A stretch of DNA of 19,675 nucleotides from Pseudomonadota bacterium. Its GTDB lineage: Bacteria; Pseudomonadota; Gammaproteobacteria; Acidiferrobacterales; UBA6901. The stretch is taken from contig JAJYEK010000060.1 of NCBI GenBank assembly GCA_021785795.1, forward strand, positions 1 to 19,675. Reading direction: 5' to 3'. The notes beneath the pieces were generated by a model. It did no database searches. It had not been told where the DNA came from and saw nothing but the letters and a program-made list of their open reading frames with translations. The translations under genes were made by a program, and so were the position numbers. Numbering within the stretch: position 1 is the stretch's first letter; every line of letters starts with the position of its first letter. Shown one piece after another: positions 1 through 8,342 of this stretch.

Positions 1-134
1 CCATGAAGCGCTTTCATGCCCGTGCGAAGGGACGTGGCGCGCGGATTCTCAAGCGCACCAGCCATATCACCATTACGGTGTCGGATGCCGCGCGTGCCAA
101 GGGTGCGCGCAAGGCGAAGAAAGGGGGCAACTGA
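1..134 (+). CDS. rplV: 50S ribosomal protein L22, C-terminal fragment (5' end outside window)
   Basis: This is the last 44 complete codons of L22, preceded by two bases of a split codon. The residues [14 protein letters not shown] and the following TSHITITV match the conserved end of L22, whose long beta-hairpin lines the peptide exit tunnel of the 50S subunit. The basic tail ends at the TGA at 132-134. The last base of that stop is the first base of the rpsC ATG, so the two genes overlap and are probably translationally coupled. Its place directly before rpsC is the standard S10-operon order. Confidence 0.95.
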   Translation, partial: MKRFHARAKGRGARILKRTSHITITVSDAARAKGARKAKKGGN

Positions 135-814
135 TGGGCCAGAAGATCAATCCGACCGGGCTGCGTCTGGGAATCATACGCGACTGGACAGCCAAGTGGT
201 ATTCGGGCAGCAAGCATTATTCGGCCAATCTGGCCTCGGACATAATGCTGCGCAGCCGGATCAAGAAGAAGCTGGCGCACGCCGCGGTCAGCACAGTGAT
301 GATCGAGCGGCCGGCGCAGAGTATCAACATCACGGTTCATACAGCGCGCCCCGGAATCGTCATCGGAAAGAAGGGTGAGGACATCGAGAAGCTGCGCCAG
401 GAGCTGACGCGGACCGCTGGACAGCCGGTCCACATCGCGATCGAGGAGGTGCGCAAGCCAGAACTGGACGCGCTCCTTGTGGCGGAAAACATCTGCCAAC
501 AGCTGGAAAAACGCATCATGTTCCGGCGCGCCATGAAGCGTGCGGTCACCAATGCCATGCGCTTGGGTGCGCTGGGCGTGAAGATCATGTGCGCGGGCCG
601 TCTGAACGGCGCTGAAATCGCACGCACCGAATGGTACCGCGAGGGCCGCGTGCCGCTGCATACACTGCGCGCGGACATCGACTACGGCGCGGCCGAGGCG
701 CACACCACCTACGGCGTCATCGGCGTTAAGGTGTGGATATTCAAGGGCGAGATTCTGGACCGCTCGGAACAGGTCCAGGCTGAGCAGGATACGGCCAAAA
801 AGGCCACGGCCTGA
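134..814 (+). CDS. rpsC: 30S ribosomal protein S3
   Basis: S3 sits at the mRNA entry side of the 30S head and helps unwind mRNA. The 226-residue product starts [14 protein letters not shown], the family hallmark. It has a type II KH domain with the GxxG-type loop VIGKKGED near residues 76-83. The conserved C-terminal S3 domain follows at about 120-210, with [13 protein letters not shown] and [16 protein letters not shown]. The length is close to that of the usual S3. The start is set by overlap with the rplV stop and a G-rich Shine-Dalgarno stretch (GGGGG) inside the end of rplV. rplP follows after 15 bases. Confidence 0.98.
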   Translation: MGQKINPTGLRLGIIRDWTAKWYSGSKHYSANLASDIMLRSRIKKKLAHAAVSTVMIERPAQSINITVHTARPGIVIGKKGEDIEKLRQELTRTAGQPVHIAIEEVRKPELDALLVAENICQQLEKRIMFRRAMKRAVTNAMRLGALGVKIMCAGRLNGAEIARTEWYREGRVPLHTLRADIDYGAAEAHTTYGVIGVKVWIFKGEILDRSEQVQAEQDTAKKATA

Positions 815-829
815 TACGGGGAAACGCAG

Positions 830-1243
830 ATGTTGCAGCCAAAGAGAACCAAGTATCGCAAGCAGCACAAGGGCCGCAACCGTGGAGTCGCAACGCGCGG
901 CAACAAGGTGAGTTTCGGTGAGTTCGGACTGAAGGCCACGACGCGTGGACGGGTTACCGCGCGTCAGATTGAGGCTGCGCGCCGTGCGTTGACGCGCTCG
1001 ATCAAGCGTGGCGGACGGGTGTGGATCCGCATATTCCCCGACAAGCCTATCTCGAAGAAGCCACTGGAAGTCCGCATGGGAAGCGGCAAGGGCAACCCGG
1101 AGTACTGGGTCGCAGAGATCAAACCCGGCACGGTGCTATACGAGATGGAGGGCATTGGTGAGGTCGAGGCGAGGAGTGCGTTCAGACTCGCGGCAGCCAA
1201 GCTGCCGGTGCGTACGACGTTCGTGGCCCGCCAGGTGATTTGA
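830..1243 (+). CDS. rplP: 50S ribosomal protein L16
   Basis: L16 binds the 50S subunit near the A-site tRNA elbow and organises the peptidyl transferase region. The 137-residue product begins [17 protein letters not shown] and carries the conserved [14 protein letters not shown] segment (about 43-56). It also has the basic [14 protein letters not shown] loop near residues 82-95, the arginine-containing loop that reaches toward the peptidyl transferase centre. The length is standard. A GGGGAAA Shine-Dalgarno lies just before the ATG. The TGA at 1241-1243 comes 11 bases before the rpmC start. Confidence 0.98.
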   Translation: MLQPKRTKYRKQHKGRNRGVATRGNKVSFGEFGLKATTRGRVTARQIEAARRALTRSIKRGGRVWIRIFPDKPISKKPLEVRMGSGKGNPEYWVAEIKPGTVLYEMEGIGEVEARSAFRLAAAKLPVRTTFVARQVI

Positions 1244-1254
1244 CAGGTGCAGCG

Positions 1255-1455
1255 ATGAAAGCGAAAGAAATCCGTGGTATGTCGGCAGAAGGTCGGGTCC
1301 AAGAGATTAACGGACTCCTGCAGGAGCAGTTCAATCTGCGGATGCAGAAGGCGACCGGACAGCTTGCGAACAACTCGCGGCTCGGCAAGGTGAGGCGCGA
1401 TATTGCGCGTATCCGCACGGTGATGAACGAAAAAGGGGTAGCCGGCAATGAGTGA
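1255..1455 (+). CDS. rpmC: 50S ribosomal protein L29
   Basis: L29 is a small two-helix protein near the polypeptide exit tunnel and forms part of the docking area for trigger factor and SRP. The 66-residue product [13 protein letters not shown] has the family's helical hairpin and the conserved [21 protein letters not shown] stretch. An upstream start at 1240 would add MTGAA. The ATG at 1255 was chosen because it gives the family's usual N-terminus and length. The stop at 1453-1455 overlaps the rpsQ start by 8 bases, so the pair is likely translationally coupled. Confidence 0.96.
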   Translation: MKAKEIRGMSAEGRVQEINGLLQEQFNLRMQKATGQLANNSRLGKVRRDIARIRTVMNEKGVAGNE

Positions 1456-1714
1456 ACAGGCGCGCACCGCACGCACCGTCAGCGGTCGCGTGGTCAGCAG
1501 CAAGATGAACAAGACCATCACGGTCGTGGTTGATTGGCAGGTCGGGCATCCGCTTTACGGAAAGTTCATACGCCGCCGCACGAAGCTGCATGCGCACGAC
1601 GAGAACAACGATTGCAAGGAAGGGGACCTGGTTCTTGTCGAGGAATGTCGGCCGCTGTCGAAGACCAAGACCTGGAAGCTGGTGAAGGTGCTGGAGAAGG
1701 CCGTCGCGGTATAG
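1448..1714 (+). CDS. rpsQ: 30S ribosomal protein S17
   Basis: S17 is an OB-fold primary 16S rRNA-binding protein needed for early 30S assembly. The 88-residue product contains [20 protein letters not shown] (about 8-27), [19 protein letters not shown] (about 35-53) and the closing [20 protein letters not shown], all characteristic. It is the last gene of the S10 operon. It is followed by a 101-base gap that holds the candidate spc promoter, the first gap of more than about 40 bases in the block. Confidence 0.97.
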   Translation: MSEQARTARTVSGRVVSSKMNKTITVVVDWQVGHPLYGKFIRRRTKLHAHDENNDCKEGDLVLVEECRPLSKTKTWKLVKVLEKAVAV

Positions 1715-1732
1715 GCCACGGCCGCAGGCAGT

Positions 1733-1760
1733 TTGCTGCGCCCCCGTGTAGTGATAAAAT
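1733..1760 (+). promoter_or_regulatory. Candidate sigma70 promoter of the spc operon
   Basis: TTGCTG (1733-1738) and TAAAAT (1755-1760) are separated by 16 bases in the rpsQ-rplN gap, where the E. coli spc promoter also lies. The -10 matches 5 of 6 consensus bases and the -35 matches 3 of 6. The bases after the -10 are GC-rich (CAACCGC), as in promoters under negative stringent control by ppGpp/DksA. That regulatory reading is inference. Confidence 0.5.
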
Positions 1761-1763
1761 CAA

Positions 1764-1777
1764 CCGCTTTACCGCGG
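1764..1777 (+). repeat. Inverted repeat at the predicted spc transcription start
   Basis: CCGC (1764-1767) and GCGG (1774-1777) flank a TTTACC spacer, just downstream of the candidate -10. A closely similar element, CCGCG-TTTACG-CGCGG, lies at 7490-7505 in the same position relative to the alpha promoter. A further GCGGG at 1783-1787 could pair as an alternative. Confidence 0.45.
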
Positions 1778-1815
1778 GAAATGCGGGATAACAAGTTCGA
1801 GTGCGGAGTTAGGTC

Positions 1816-2184
1816 ATGATTCAGATGCAGAGCATGTTGTCGGTGGCGGACAACAGCGGAGCCAAAACTGTGCAATGCATCAAGGTGCTCGGTGGATCAA
1901 AGCGCCGCTATGCCGGAATTGGGGACATCATAAAGGTGAGCATCAAGGAGGCCATCCCGCGGGGCCGTGTGAAGAAGGGTGATGTCTACGATGCGGTGAT
2001 CGTGCGGACGCGCAAGGGCGTACGCCGGGCGGACGGTTCTGTGATCCGCTTTGACACGAATGCAGCAGTGCTGCTCAATCCGCAGCACCAGCCCGTCGGG
2101 ACCCGCATTTTCGGGCCGGTGACCCGGGAGCTACGCAGCGAGAAATTCATGAAGATCATTTCCCTTGCACCGGAAGTACTGTGA
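1816..2184 (+). CDS. rplN: 50S ribosomal protein L14
   Basis: L14 binds 23S rRNA at the subunit interface and forms bridge B8 with the 30S subunit. The 122-residue product [17 protein letters not shown] is almost exactly the family signature. It continues with [19 protein letters not shown] and [13 protein letters not shown] near the C-terminus. The length is standard (about 122). It is the first gene of the spc operon and lies 55 bases after the candidate -10. rplX follows after 12 bases. Confidence 0.98.
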   Translation: MIQMQSMLSVADNSGAKTVQCIKVLGGSKRRYAGIGDIIKVSIKEAIPRGRVKKGDVYDAVIVRTRKGVRRADGSVIRFDTNAAVLLNPQHQPVGTRIFGPVTRELRSEKFMKIISLAPEVL

Positions 2185-2196
2185 GGGCCGAGGATT

Positions 2197-2514
2197 ATGC
2201 GAAAAATACGCAAAGGCGATCAGGTTGTTGTCCGCAGGGGTAAGGACAGGGGAAAGCATGGCACGGTGCTGCGCATTCTCCAGGATGATCGTGTGCTGGT
2301 CGAAAACGTAAACATGGTGAAGCGCCACACCCGACCGAACCCGAACAAGAATATCACCGGCGGGATCATGGACAAGGAAGCACCCCTCCATGTTTCGAAT
2401 GTGGCGCTGTTCAACAGCGCGAATGAAAAGGGCGGGCGGATCGGTTTCCGGACCCTGGAAGACGGCCGCAAGGTGCGGTTCTTCCGCCATGGCGGCGAAG
2501 TCGCCGATAGCTGA
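2197..2514 (+). CDS. rplX: 50S ribosomal protein L24
   Basis: L24 is an assembly-initiator protein that binds the 5' region of 23S rRNA and lies near the exit tunnel. The 105-residue product has a KOW motif at the N-terminus ([20 protein letters not shown] then HGTVLRI). The conserved [12 protein letters not shown] and [17 protein letters not shown] segments follow. Length and order between rplN and rplE are as expected. Only 14 bases separate it from rplE, the region where S8 represses spc translation in E. coli. I could not recognise the S8 target here by eye. Confidence 0.97.
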   Translation: MRKIRKGDQVVVRRGKDRGKHGTVLRILQDDRVLVENVNMVKRHTRPNPNKNITGGIMDKEAPLHVSNVALFNSANEKGGRIGFRTLEDGRKVRFFRHGGEVADS

Positions 2515-2528
2515 CGGGTAAAGTCGAG

Positions 2529-3068
2529 ATGGTGAGATTGCAAGAATATTATCGGAAGACGGTGGTACCGCAGCTGATGGCGAAGTTCGGGTACAAGAAC
2601 CCGATGCAGGTGCCCCGAATAACCCATATCACGCTCAATATGGGCGTGGGCGAGGCGCTGGCTGACCGCAAGGTGCTGGAGAACGCCATGTCCGATATGG
2701 AGAAGCTTGCCGGGCAGAAGCCGGTCATGACGCGGGCGCGCAAGTCGGTTGCGGCCTTCAAGGTGCGTGAGAACTGGCCCATCGGGTGCAAAGTGACGCT
2801 GCGGCGTGCGCGCATGTATGAGTTCCTCGATCGGCTCATTACGATCGCCATACCCCGGGTGCGTGATTTCCGCGGCCTGTCGAGCCGTTCGTTCGACGGG
2901 AACGGCAACTATTCGATGGGTATCAAGGAACAGATCATTTTTCCGGAAATCGATTACGACAAGATCGATGCGTTGCGTGGCATGGACGTATCCATAGCGA
3001 CCAGCGCAAGGACCGATGACGAGGCCCGTGCGCTGCTGGCGGCCTTCAACTTTCCCATCAAGAGCTGA
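2529..3068 (+). CDS. rplE: 50S ribosomal protein L5
   Basis: L5 binds 5S rRNA with L18 and forms an intersubunit bridge with S13. The 179-residue product contains [18 protein letters not shown] (about 26-43), the [18 protein letters not shown] block (about 64-81), and a C-terminal [20 protein letters not shown] segment. It ends with the usual [19 protein letters not shown]. Length matches the family. It is followed after 7 bases by rpsN. Confidence 0.98.
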   Translation: MVRLQEYYRKTVVPQLMAKFGYKNPMQVPRITHITLNMGVGEALADRKVLENAMSDMEKLAGQKPVMTRARKSVAAFKVRENWPIGCKVTLRRARMYEFLDRLITIAIPRVRDFRGLSSRSFDGNGNYSMGIKEQIIFPEIDYDKIDALRGMDVSIATSARTDDEARALLAAFNFPIKS

Positions 3069-3075
3069 GGGGTAC

Positions 3076-3381
3076 ATGGCAAAGAAATCGATGGTACTGC
3101 GCGACGAAAAGCGCAAGGCGCTGGTGGCGAAATACGCCAAGCGGCGCGCCGAACTGAAGGCCATGATCTGCGACACGAAGCTCGGCGACGAAGAACGCTA
3201 TCAGGCGCAGTTTGAGCTGCAGAAACTGCCGCGGGACTCGAGTCGCAGCCGGATCCGCAACCGCTGCGCCGTTACGGGACGCGCGCGCGGCTATTACCGG
3301 AAATTCGGCTTGAGCCGCAGCAAGCTGCGTGAGGTGATGATGCGCGGCGAGGCGCCTGGCGTAGTCAAGGCAAGCTGGTAG
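3076..3381 (+). CDS. rpsN: 30S ribosomal protein S14 (zinc-free form)
   Basis: S14 is a 30S head protein contacting 16S rRNA helices near the A site. The 101-residue product begins [20 protein letters not shown] and ends with [20 protein letters not shown] and [18 protein letters not shown]. This is the long proteobacterial form lacking the paired CxxC zinc ribbon; single cysteines remain at about 32 and 64. An in-frame start at 3016 lies inside rplE and is rejected. The ATG at 3076 follows GAGGGGTAC, a good Shine-Dalgarno, and gives the family N-terminus. Confidence 0.97.
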   Translation: MAKKSMVLRDEKRKALVAKYAKRRAELKAMICDTKLGDEERYQAQFELQKLPRDSSRSRIRNRCAVTGRARGYYRKFGLSRSKLREVMMRGEAPGVVKASW

Positions 3382-3413
3382 CGGCGTACCGGCACAGACA
3401 GGAACATTGAACC

Positions 3414-3809
3414 ATGAGCATGACCGACCCCATAGCCGATATGCTGACCCACATCCGCAACGGCCAGACTGCCGAGAAGATCGGCGTGCGGATGCCATCG
3501 TCCTCGATCAAGCGGGCGATCGCGCAGGTACTGAAGGATGAAGGGTACATCGAGGATTTCAGGGTCAGCGACTCGGATGGAAAGCCGGTTCTTGAGGTCC
3601 GCCTCAAGTACTATGCCGGAAATCCCGTCATTGAGCGCATCGAGCGTGTCAGCACCCCGGGTTGCCGCAGATACCGCGGCAAAGACAGCCTGCCTCAGGT
3701 CAGCGGGGGGCTGGGAGTGGCAATCATCTCGACGTCGCAGGGCATCATGAGTGACCGGGCCGCACGCAAGGCGGGGCTCGGTGGCGAAGTGCTGTGCGTC
3801 GTTTCCTGA
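3414..3809 (+). CDS. rpsH: 30S ribosomal protein S8
   Basis: S8 binds helix 21 of 16S rRNA in the central domain. In E. coli it also represses the spc operon by binding a similar structure in its mRNA. The 131-residue product begins [18 protein letters not shown] and has the [14 protein letters not shown] hairpin. The C-terminal signature [20 protein letters not shown] and the conserved GGEVLC end follow. The protein is standard in length. It starts 32 bases after rpsN and is followed by rplF after 15 bases. Confidence 0.98.
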   Translation: MSMTDPIADMLTHIRNGQTAEKIGVRMPSSSIKRAIAQVLKDEGYIEDFRVSDSDGKPVLEVRLKYYAGNPVIERIERVSTPGCRRYRGKDSLPQVSGGLGVAIISTSQGIMSDRAARKAGLGGEVLCVVS

Positions 3810-3824
3810 GATAGGTGCAGAACA

Positions 3825-4358
3825 GTGTCAAGAATTGCAAAATATCCGGTCAACATCCCAAAGGGCGTCGACGCGAAGCTTGCAGGCAGCGTGCTGAGCG
3901 TCAAAGGGCCGAAGGGCCAACTTCAGTACAACGTCCATCCCCTCGTGAAGTTGTCGCTGGACGACGGGAAGGTCACGTTCGAGGCGGTGGACCAGACTGC
4001 TCTTTCCAATGCCATGTCCGGGACGACGCGGGCGCTGGTGAACAACATGGTCACGGGTGTGAGCAAGGGTTTCGAAAAGAAGCTCACCATCATTGGGGTA
4101 GGTTACCGTGCGGCGGTGCAGGGCAGGAACCTCAACCTGTCGCTCGGCTTTTCGCACCCAGTGGCGTACGCGATTCCGGATGGCATCACCATAGAAACAC
4201 CCAGCCAGACGGAGATCGTGGTGCGCGGCTCGGACAAGCAGATGGTTGGTCAAGTGGCGGCGGAGATCCGGGATTATCGGGCGCCGGAACCGTACAAGGG
4301 CAAGGGCGTGCGCTATTCGGACGAGCACGTGGTCCGCAAAGAGGCCAAGAAGAAGTAG
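3825..4358 (+). CDS. rplF: 50S ribosomal protein L6
   Basis: L6 binds 23S rRNA helix 97 near the factor-binding region of the 50S subunit. The 177-residue product starts at a GTG ([16 protein letters not shown]) and has the two repeated L6 folds. The [19 protein letters not shown] junction (about 77-95) and the C-terminal [19 protein letters not shown] signature are both present. The GTG start is supported by the family N-terminus (MSRIGK-like) and a length of 177. Two in-frame Lys-rich codons close the gene before TAG. Confidence 0.97.
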   Translation: MSRIAKYPVNIPKGVDAKLAGSVLSVKGPKGQLQYNVHPLVKLSLDDGKVTFEAVDQTALSNAMSGTTRALVNNMVTGVSKGFEKKLTIIGVGYRAAVQGRNLNLSLGFSHPVAYAIPDGITIETPSQTEIVVRGSDKQMVGQVAAEIRDYRAPEPYKGKGVRYSDEHVVRKEAKKK

Positions 4359-4395
4359 TCTTTTTGCAAGTCATTGTCGAGGCAGGCAGTCAATT

Positions 4396-4749
4396 ATGAA
4401 CAAGGCACAATCACGCGCACGGCGCACCCACAAGACACGCCAGAGAATCGCAGTTTTGCAGGTTGCGCGGCTGTGCGTGCACCGCACCCCGCGCCACATT
4501 TATGCCCAGGTGATCGATCCGAGCGGTGGCCAGGTTCTGGCGAGCGCCTCGACGCTGGAGGCAGAGGTGCGCAAGGAGCTGAAGTCCGGGGGCAATATTG
4601 CCGCTGCGGGCACGATCGGAAGGCGCATCGCCGAGAAGGCCAAGGCGGCGGGCGTTACGCGCGTGGCATTCGATCGATCTGGGTTCAAGTACCACGGCCG
4701 TGTTAAGGCGCTTGCGGATGCGGCGCGCGAAAACGGTCTGGAATTCTGA
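4396..4749 (+). CDS. rplR: 50S ribosomal protein L18
   Basis: L18 binds 5S rRNA together with L5 and anchors it in the central protuberance. The 117-residue product begins [18 protein letters not shown]. It contains [40 protein letters not shown] and a terminal [20 protein letters not shown], which is the clear L18 signature. A longer in-frame ORF reaches back into rplF, but the ATG at 4396 gives the family length and N-terminus. rpsE starts 11 bases downstream. Confidence 0.97.
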   Translation: MNKAQSRARRTHKTRQRIAVLQVARLCVHRTPRHIYAQVIDPSGGQVLASASTLEAEVRKELKSGGNIAAAGTIGRRIAEKAKAAGVTRVAFDRSGFKYHGRVKALADAARENGLEF

Positions 4750-4760
4750 GGGCAAGCAAG

Positions 4761-5267
4761 GTGGCGGATTCGGATACCGAAGGACGCGGAGACAATCTCC
4801 GCGAGAAGCTGATCAGCGTCAATCGCGTTGCCAAGGTGGTCAAGGGTGGCCGGCAGTTCGGTTTTGCGGCCCTGACCGTCGTGGGGGATGGCGATGGGCG
4901 TGTCGGTCTGGGCCAGGGCAAGGCGCGCGAGGTGCCGGTGGCGGTGCAGAAGGCCATGGATGACGCGCGCCGCAACATGGTTAAGGTGAGCCTTAAGAAG
5001 GGAACCCTGCACTATTCCGTTTCGGGCGAGCATGGTGCGGCCAAGGTCGTGATGCGCCCCGCCTCGGAAGGGACCGGAATCATAGCCGGAGGCGCCATGC
5101 GGGCGGTGTTTGAAGTGGCCGGCGTCAACGATGTTCTGGCCAAGTGCATCGGCTCCAGCAACCCGATAAACGTCGTGCGTGCCACCATCAAGGCACTGCA
5201 GGCAATCAGTAACCCCGCCGAGATCGCCGCCAAGCGCGGCAAGACGGTGGAGGAAATCACCGGATAA
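4761..5267 (+). CDS. rpsE: 30S ribosomal protein S5
   Basis: S5 lies at the mRNA entry tunnel with S3 and S4 and influences translational accuracy. The 168-residue product starts at GTG. The double-stranded RNA-binding domain runs over about 12-75 ([35 protein letters not shown]). The C-terminal domain follows with [18 protein letters not shown] and [16 protein letters not shown]. The length is standard for proteobacteria. No insertion or missing segment is seen. Confidence 0.98.
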   Translation: MADSDTEGRGDNLREKLISVNRVAKVVKGGRQFGFAALTVVGDGDGRVGLGQGKAREVPVAVQKAMDDARRNMVKVSLKKGTLHYSVSGEHGAAKVVMRPASEGTGIIAGGAMRAVFEVAGVNDVLAKCIGSSNPINVVRATIKALQAISNPAEIAAKRGKTVEEITG

Positions 5268-5278
5268 GGAGCACGGCC

Positions 5279-5485
5279 GTGACCAATACCCAGAACACCG
5301 GCGCCGGAAAGAAGCTGAAGGTCACCCTGGTTCGCAGCCCCTTCGGGACTGGCAAGCGGCATATCGCCTGCGTCAAGGGACTGGGGCTGCGCCGCATCCG
5401 GCATTCCGTTGAAGTCGAAGATACCCCAGCCGTGCGTGGCATGATCCGCACGGTGGCGTACATGGTCAAGTGCGAGGAAGTCTGA
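5279..5485 (+). CDS. rpmD: 50S ribosomal protein L30
   Basis: L30 is a small 50S protein at the periphery of the subunit. The 68-residue product starts at a GTG after AAGGAGCACGGCC, a near-ideal Shine-Dalgarno. It contains [20 protein letters not shown] and the [21 protein letters not shown] core. It is slightly longer than the usual 59-61 residues because of a short N-terminal [11 protein letters not shown] extension. rplO begins 2 bases after its stop. Confidence 0.95.
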   Translation: MTNTQNTGAGKKLKVTLVRSPFGTGKRHIACVKGLGLRRIRHSVEVEDTPAVRGMIRTVAYMVKCEEV

Positions 5486-5487
5486 CA

Positions 5488-5922
5488 ATGCGGCTCAACA
5501 CACTCAAGCCCGCGGGCGGCAGCAAGTCCGGCCCGAAGCGCCTGGGGCGCGGCGGTGGCTCCGGCCTGGGCAAAACCTCCGGCCGCGGCCATAAAGGTCA
5601 GCGTGCGCGCGCAGGTGGTTATCACAAGGTGGGATTCGAAGGCGGACAAATGCCCCTGCAGCGCCGGCTGCCGAAGCGCGGATTCCGCTCGGCGCAGCAG
5701 GCGCTGGTCGGCGAGGTGCGCCTGCAGGCGCTCGGAAAGCTCGACGTCGATGTGGTGGATCTCGCCGCACTCAAGGCAGCCAACCTGGTTGCAGCCAATG
5801 TGCTGCGCGCCAAGGTGTTTCTGGCGGGTACGCTGGAGCGGCCGGTGACGCTGAAGGGCATTGCAGTCACCAAGGGTGCCCTGGAGGCCATTACCCGGGC
5901 CGGCGGGAAAGTCGAGGCCTGA
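5488..5922 (+). CDS. rplO: 50S ribosomal protein L15
   Basis: L15 is a late-assembly 50S protein whose extended glycine-rich N-terminus penetrates 23S rRNA. The 144-residue product starts [20 protein letters not shown] and continues with [20 protein letters not shown], the diagnostic segment. The [18 protein letters not shown] block follows. An in-frame start at 5470 lies inside rpmD and is rejected because MRLNTL is the family start. The final A of its TGA is the first base of the secY ATG. Confidence 0.98.
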   Translation: MRLNTLKPAGGSKSGPKRLGRGGGSGLGKTSGRGHKGQRARAGGYHKVGFEGGQMPLQRRLPKRGFRSAQQALVGEVRLQALGKLDVDVVDLAALKAANLVAANVLRAKVFLAGTLERPVTLKGIAVTKGALEAITRAGGKVEA

Positions 5923-7277
5923 TGGCACGCGGTGTTGCACAGTCTGGGGCTGGTGCTGGTCTGCTCGGCGGGAAGCTGACAGACCTCAAGCAGCGGGTGT
6001 TTTTTGTGGTGGCAGCGCTGGTGGTCTTCCGTATCGGCGCCCACATTCCGGTGCCGGGCATCAATGCGGTGGCGCTCTCGGAGCTGTTCCGCCAGAACCA
6101 GGGGTCGATCGTCGGTCTGTTCAATATGTTTTCGGGTGGTGCGCTTGGCAGATTTTCGGTGTTTGCCCTGGGCGTCATGCCGTACATTTCCGCGTCGATC
6201 ATCATACAGTTGCTGACGACGGTAATCCCCTCCCTGGAAGAGCTTAACAAGGAGGGCGAGGCCGGACGGCGCAAGATAACCCAGTACACCCGCTATGCCA
6301 CGGTGTTTCTGGCCATGTTTCAGGCGCTGGGCATAACCATCGCACTTGCCGGGCAGCGGGCCGGCGGCATACCCGTGGTGATTTCGCCGGGTATCGGTTT
6401 CAAGGTGGTATCGGTCATCACGCTGGTCAGCGGAACCATGTTCCTCATGTGGATCGGAGAGCAGATGACCGAGCGCGGCGTGGGCAACGGCATTTCGATG
6501 ATCATCTTTGCTGGAATCACGGCCGGTCTCCCGGGGGCGGTGGGCAACACGCTCGAGCTGGCCCGTACGGGATCGTTCCAGCCGCTGTTTGTCCTGGTGC
6601 TGTTCGTGATTGCCATCGGGGTGACTGGGTTCGTGGTGTTTGTCGAGCGCGGGCAGCGCCGCATCACGGTGAACTATGCCAAGCGACAGCAGGGGCGGAA
6701 GATGTATGCTGGGCAGACGAGCCATTTGCCGCTCAAGATCAACATGTCGGGCGTTATTCCGCCGATATTCGCGTCGAGCATCATCCTGTTTCCGGCCACG
6801 CTCGGCAGCTGGTTCGGGCATACCAAAGGCATGGGATGGTTGCAGGATATCGCCACGACGCTATCGCCGGGACAGCCCATATACGTGATCCTCTACGCGA
6901 CCGCCATTATCTTCTTCTGTTTCTTCTACACCGCCATGACCGTCAATCCGAAGGACATGGCGGATAATCTGAAGAAATCGGGAGCGTTCATCCCCGGAAT
7001 CCGGCCTGGGGAACAGAGCGCGCGCTACATCGACGGCGTGTTGACGCGTCTGACGTTTGCCGGTGCGCTGTACGTGACCCTGGTGTGCTTGCTGCCGGAG
7101 TTTCTCATCGTCAAATGGAACGTACCGTTCTATTTTGGCGGCACATCGTTGTTGATCATCGTGGTCGTGTGCATGGATTTCATGGCCCAGGTGCAGGCTC
7201 ATCTCATGTCCCATCAGTACGAGAGCCTGCTGAAAAGGGCCAATCTGACCGGCGGCGGAATGGGCATTCCGCACTGA
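5922..7277 (+). CDS. secY: Protein translocase subunit SecY
   Basis: SecY is the channel of the SecYEG inner-membrane translocon, which exports unfolded proteins and inserts membrane proteins. The 451-residue product has the expected ten hydrophobic segments. The first is at about 27-45 ([20 protein letters not shown]) and forms the start of TM1. The plug-domain region follows with [20 protein letters not shown], then [15 protein letters not shown]. The cytosolic loops include [17 protein letters not shown] and [13 protein letters not shown], and FPFY-like [16 protein letters not shown] comes near TM9. ATG overlap with the rplO stop implies coupling. The length is close to the usual 440-450. 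Confidence 0.98.
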   Translation: MARGVAQSGAGAGLLGGKLTDLKQRVFFVVAALVVFRIGAHIPVPGINAVALSELFRQNQGSIVGLFNMFSGGALGRFSVFALGVMPYISASIIIQLLTTVIPSLEELNKEGEAGRRKITQYTRYATVFLAMFQALGITIALAGQRAGGIPVVISPGIGFKVVSVITLVSGTMFLMWIGEQMTERGVGNGISMIIFAGITAGLPGAVGNTLELARTGSFQPLFVLVLFVIAIGVTGFVVFVERGQRRITVNYAKRQQGRKMYAGQTSHLPLKINMSGVIPPIFASSIILFPATLGSWFGHTKGMGWLQDIATTLSPGQPIYVILYATAIIFFCFFYTAMTVNPKDMADNLKKSGAFIPGIRPGEQSARYIDGVLTRLTFAGALYVTLVCLLPEFLIVKWNVPFYFGGTSLLIIVVVCMDFMAQVQAHLMSHQYESLLKRANLTGGGMGIPH

Positions 7278-7295
7278 GCAGAGGTAGCGGGCAGC

Positions 7296-7310
7296 GGCGC
7301 CTCCGGCGCC
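7296..7310 (+). repeat. GC hairpin between secY and rpmJ
   Basis: GGCGCC-TCC-GGCGCC is a perfect 6-bp stem with a 3-base loop in the 53-base secY-rpmJ gap. No T run follows, so it is not a typical intrinsic terminator. It may be an RNA stability or processing element, or attenuate weakly. Confidence 0.5.
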
Positions 7311-7330
7311 ACTAACGGGAGTGTAAAGAG

Positions 7331-7444
7331 ATGAAGGTTCGGGCCTCGGTCAAGAAACTTTGCCGCAACTGCAAGGTGGTTCGGCGCAAGCGCGTGGTGC
7401 GTATCATCTGCTCGGATCCGACGCATAAGCAGCGTCAGGGCTGA
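7331..7444 (+). CDS. rpmJ: 50S ribosomal protein L36 (zinc-ribbon form)
   Basis: This 37-residue gene reads [20 protein letters not shown] and ends [11 protein letters not shown]36 is the smallest 50S protein and stabilises 23S rRNA near the peptidyl transferase side. Cysteines 11, 14 and 27 and histidine 32 form the zinc site of the zinc-binding type. The ATG follows AAAGAG. It is the last gene of the spc operon in its usual place after secY. No infA lies between them, as in gammaproteobacteria. Confidence 0.96.
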   Translation: MKVRASVKKLCRNCKVVRRKRVVRIICSDPTHKQRQG

Positions 7445-7459
7445 GCGGTTCCGTACCCG

Positions 7460-7488
7460 TTGATTTTTTAGCATAGTTGACATATTCT
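7460..7488 (+). promoter_or_regulatory. Candidate sigma70 promoter of the alpha operon
   Basis: TTGATT (7460-7465) and TATTCT (7483-7488) are separated by exactly 17 bases in the 88-base rpmJ-rpsM gap. Each matches four of six consensus bases, and the first two and last bases of the -10 are kept. A GC-rich tract follows the -10, as expected for stringent control (inference). The better-looking TTGACA at 7477 has no -10 at a usable distance. Confidence 0.5.
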
Positions 7489-7489
7489 T

Positions 7490-7505
7490 CCGCGTTTACG
7501 CGCGG
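7490..7505 (+). repeat. Inverted repeat at the predicted alpha-operon start
   Basis: CCGCG (7490-7494) and CGCGG (7501-7505) are perfect arms around TTTACG, followed by GAAAAAG. It is closely similar in sequence and position to the element at 1764-1777 after the spc promoter. The E. coli alpha leader is the S4 repression site, but this short repeat does not by itself resemble that pseudoknot. Confidence 0.45.
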
Positions 7506-7532
7506 GAAAAAGCAGAGCTGGAGATAGGCTGA

Positions 7533-7889
7533 ATGGCCCGTATTGCAGGCATCAACATTCCGAATCACAAGCACGTCGAGATTGCGCTGACCTCGATTTA
7601 CGGCGTTGGCCGTCCGCGTGCCCACCTGATTTGCACCGGCGCCGGAGTGGCCTCGACCACCAAGGTCAAGGATCTCACCGACGCGGAGGTCGACAAGCTT
7701 CGCGCCGAAGTGGCCAAGTTCACCGTTGAGGGGGACCTGCGGCGCACCGTGTCGATGAACATCAAGCGCCTGATGGATCTTGGCACGTTTCGCGGGCTGC
7801 GCCACCGTCGCGGTCTGCCGGTGCGTGGGCAGCGAACCCGCACCAATGCCCGTACCCGCAAGGGTCCGCGCAAAGCGATCAGAAAATAG
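7533..7889 (+). CDS. rpsM: 30S ribosomal protein S13
   Basis: S13 is a 30S head protein that contacts P-site tRNA and bridges to L5. The 118-residue product begins [20 protein letters not shown], followed by [10 protein letters not shown] (helix-two-turn-helix region). It ends with the basic tail [20 protein letters not shown] and [11 protein letters not shown]. Length is standard. It is the first gene of the alpha operon, after a gap holding a candidate promoter. GGAG lies about 9 bases before the ATG. Confidence 0.98.
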   Translation: MARIAGINIPNHKHVEIALTSIYGVGRPRAHLICTGAGVASTTKVKDLTDAEVDKLRAEVAKFTVEGDLRRTVSMNIKRLMDLGTFRGLRHRRGLPVRGQRTRTNARTRKGPRKAIRK

Positions 7890-7910
7890 ACTGGATTTAC
7901 GGGAACCTGA

Positions 7911-8315
7911 ATGGCAACTCCAACATCGAATGTTGCAGCACCGAAGGCAAAGAAGCGTGCACGCAAGAGCGTTGCGGAAGGCATAGCGCACATCCACGCC
8001 TCGTTCAACAACACCATCATTACGATTACCGACCGTCAGGGAAATGTACTGGCGTGGGCGACAGCCGGAGGCGCGGGATTCAAGGGATCACGCAAGAGCA
8101 CGCCCTTTGCCGCACAGGTCGCGGCGGACAAGGCCGGCCGCGCCGCCCAGGAGTTCGGGGTCAAGGCGCTGGAGATCAAGGTGAAAGGCCCCGGACCGGG
8201 GCGTGACTCGGCGGTACGCGCCCTGCATGTCATCGGTTACGAGATCAGCAATATCATTGACGTCACGCCGATTCCGCACAACGGCTGCCGGCCGGCCAAG
8301 AGACGTCGCGTTTAA
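7911..8315 (+). CDS. rpsK: 30S ribosomal protein S11
   Basis: S11 is a platform protein of the 30S subunit that contacts mRNA near the E site. The 134-residue product has a short basic N-terminus, then the [20 protein letters not shown] core (about 24-43). [20 protein letters not shown] follows, and the terminal [19 protein letters not shown] is the unmistakable S11 ending. The gap to rpsD is 27 bases. Confidence 0.98.
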   Translation: MATPTSNVAAPKAKKRARKSVAEGIAHIHASFNNTIITITDRQGNVLAWATAGGAGFKGSRKSTPFAAQVAADKAGRAAQEFGVKALEIKVKGPGPGRDSAVRALHVIGYEISNIIDVTPIPHNGCRPAKRRRV

Positions 8316-8342
8316 ATCCCAGCGGGATCAACGGAGAGATAC

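Noticed and set aside
7477..7482. Perfect TTGACA -35 before rpsM
   Set aside because: No -10-like hexamer occurs 15-19 bases downstream, where the sequence is GC-rich. TTGATT-17-TATTCT is better spaced.
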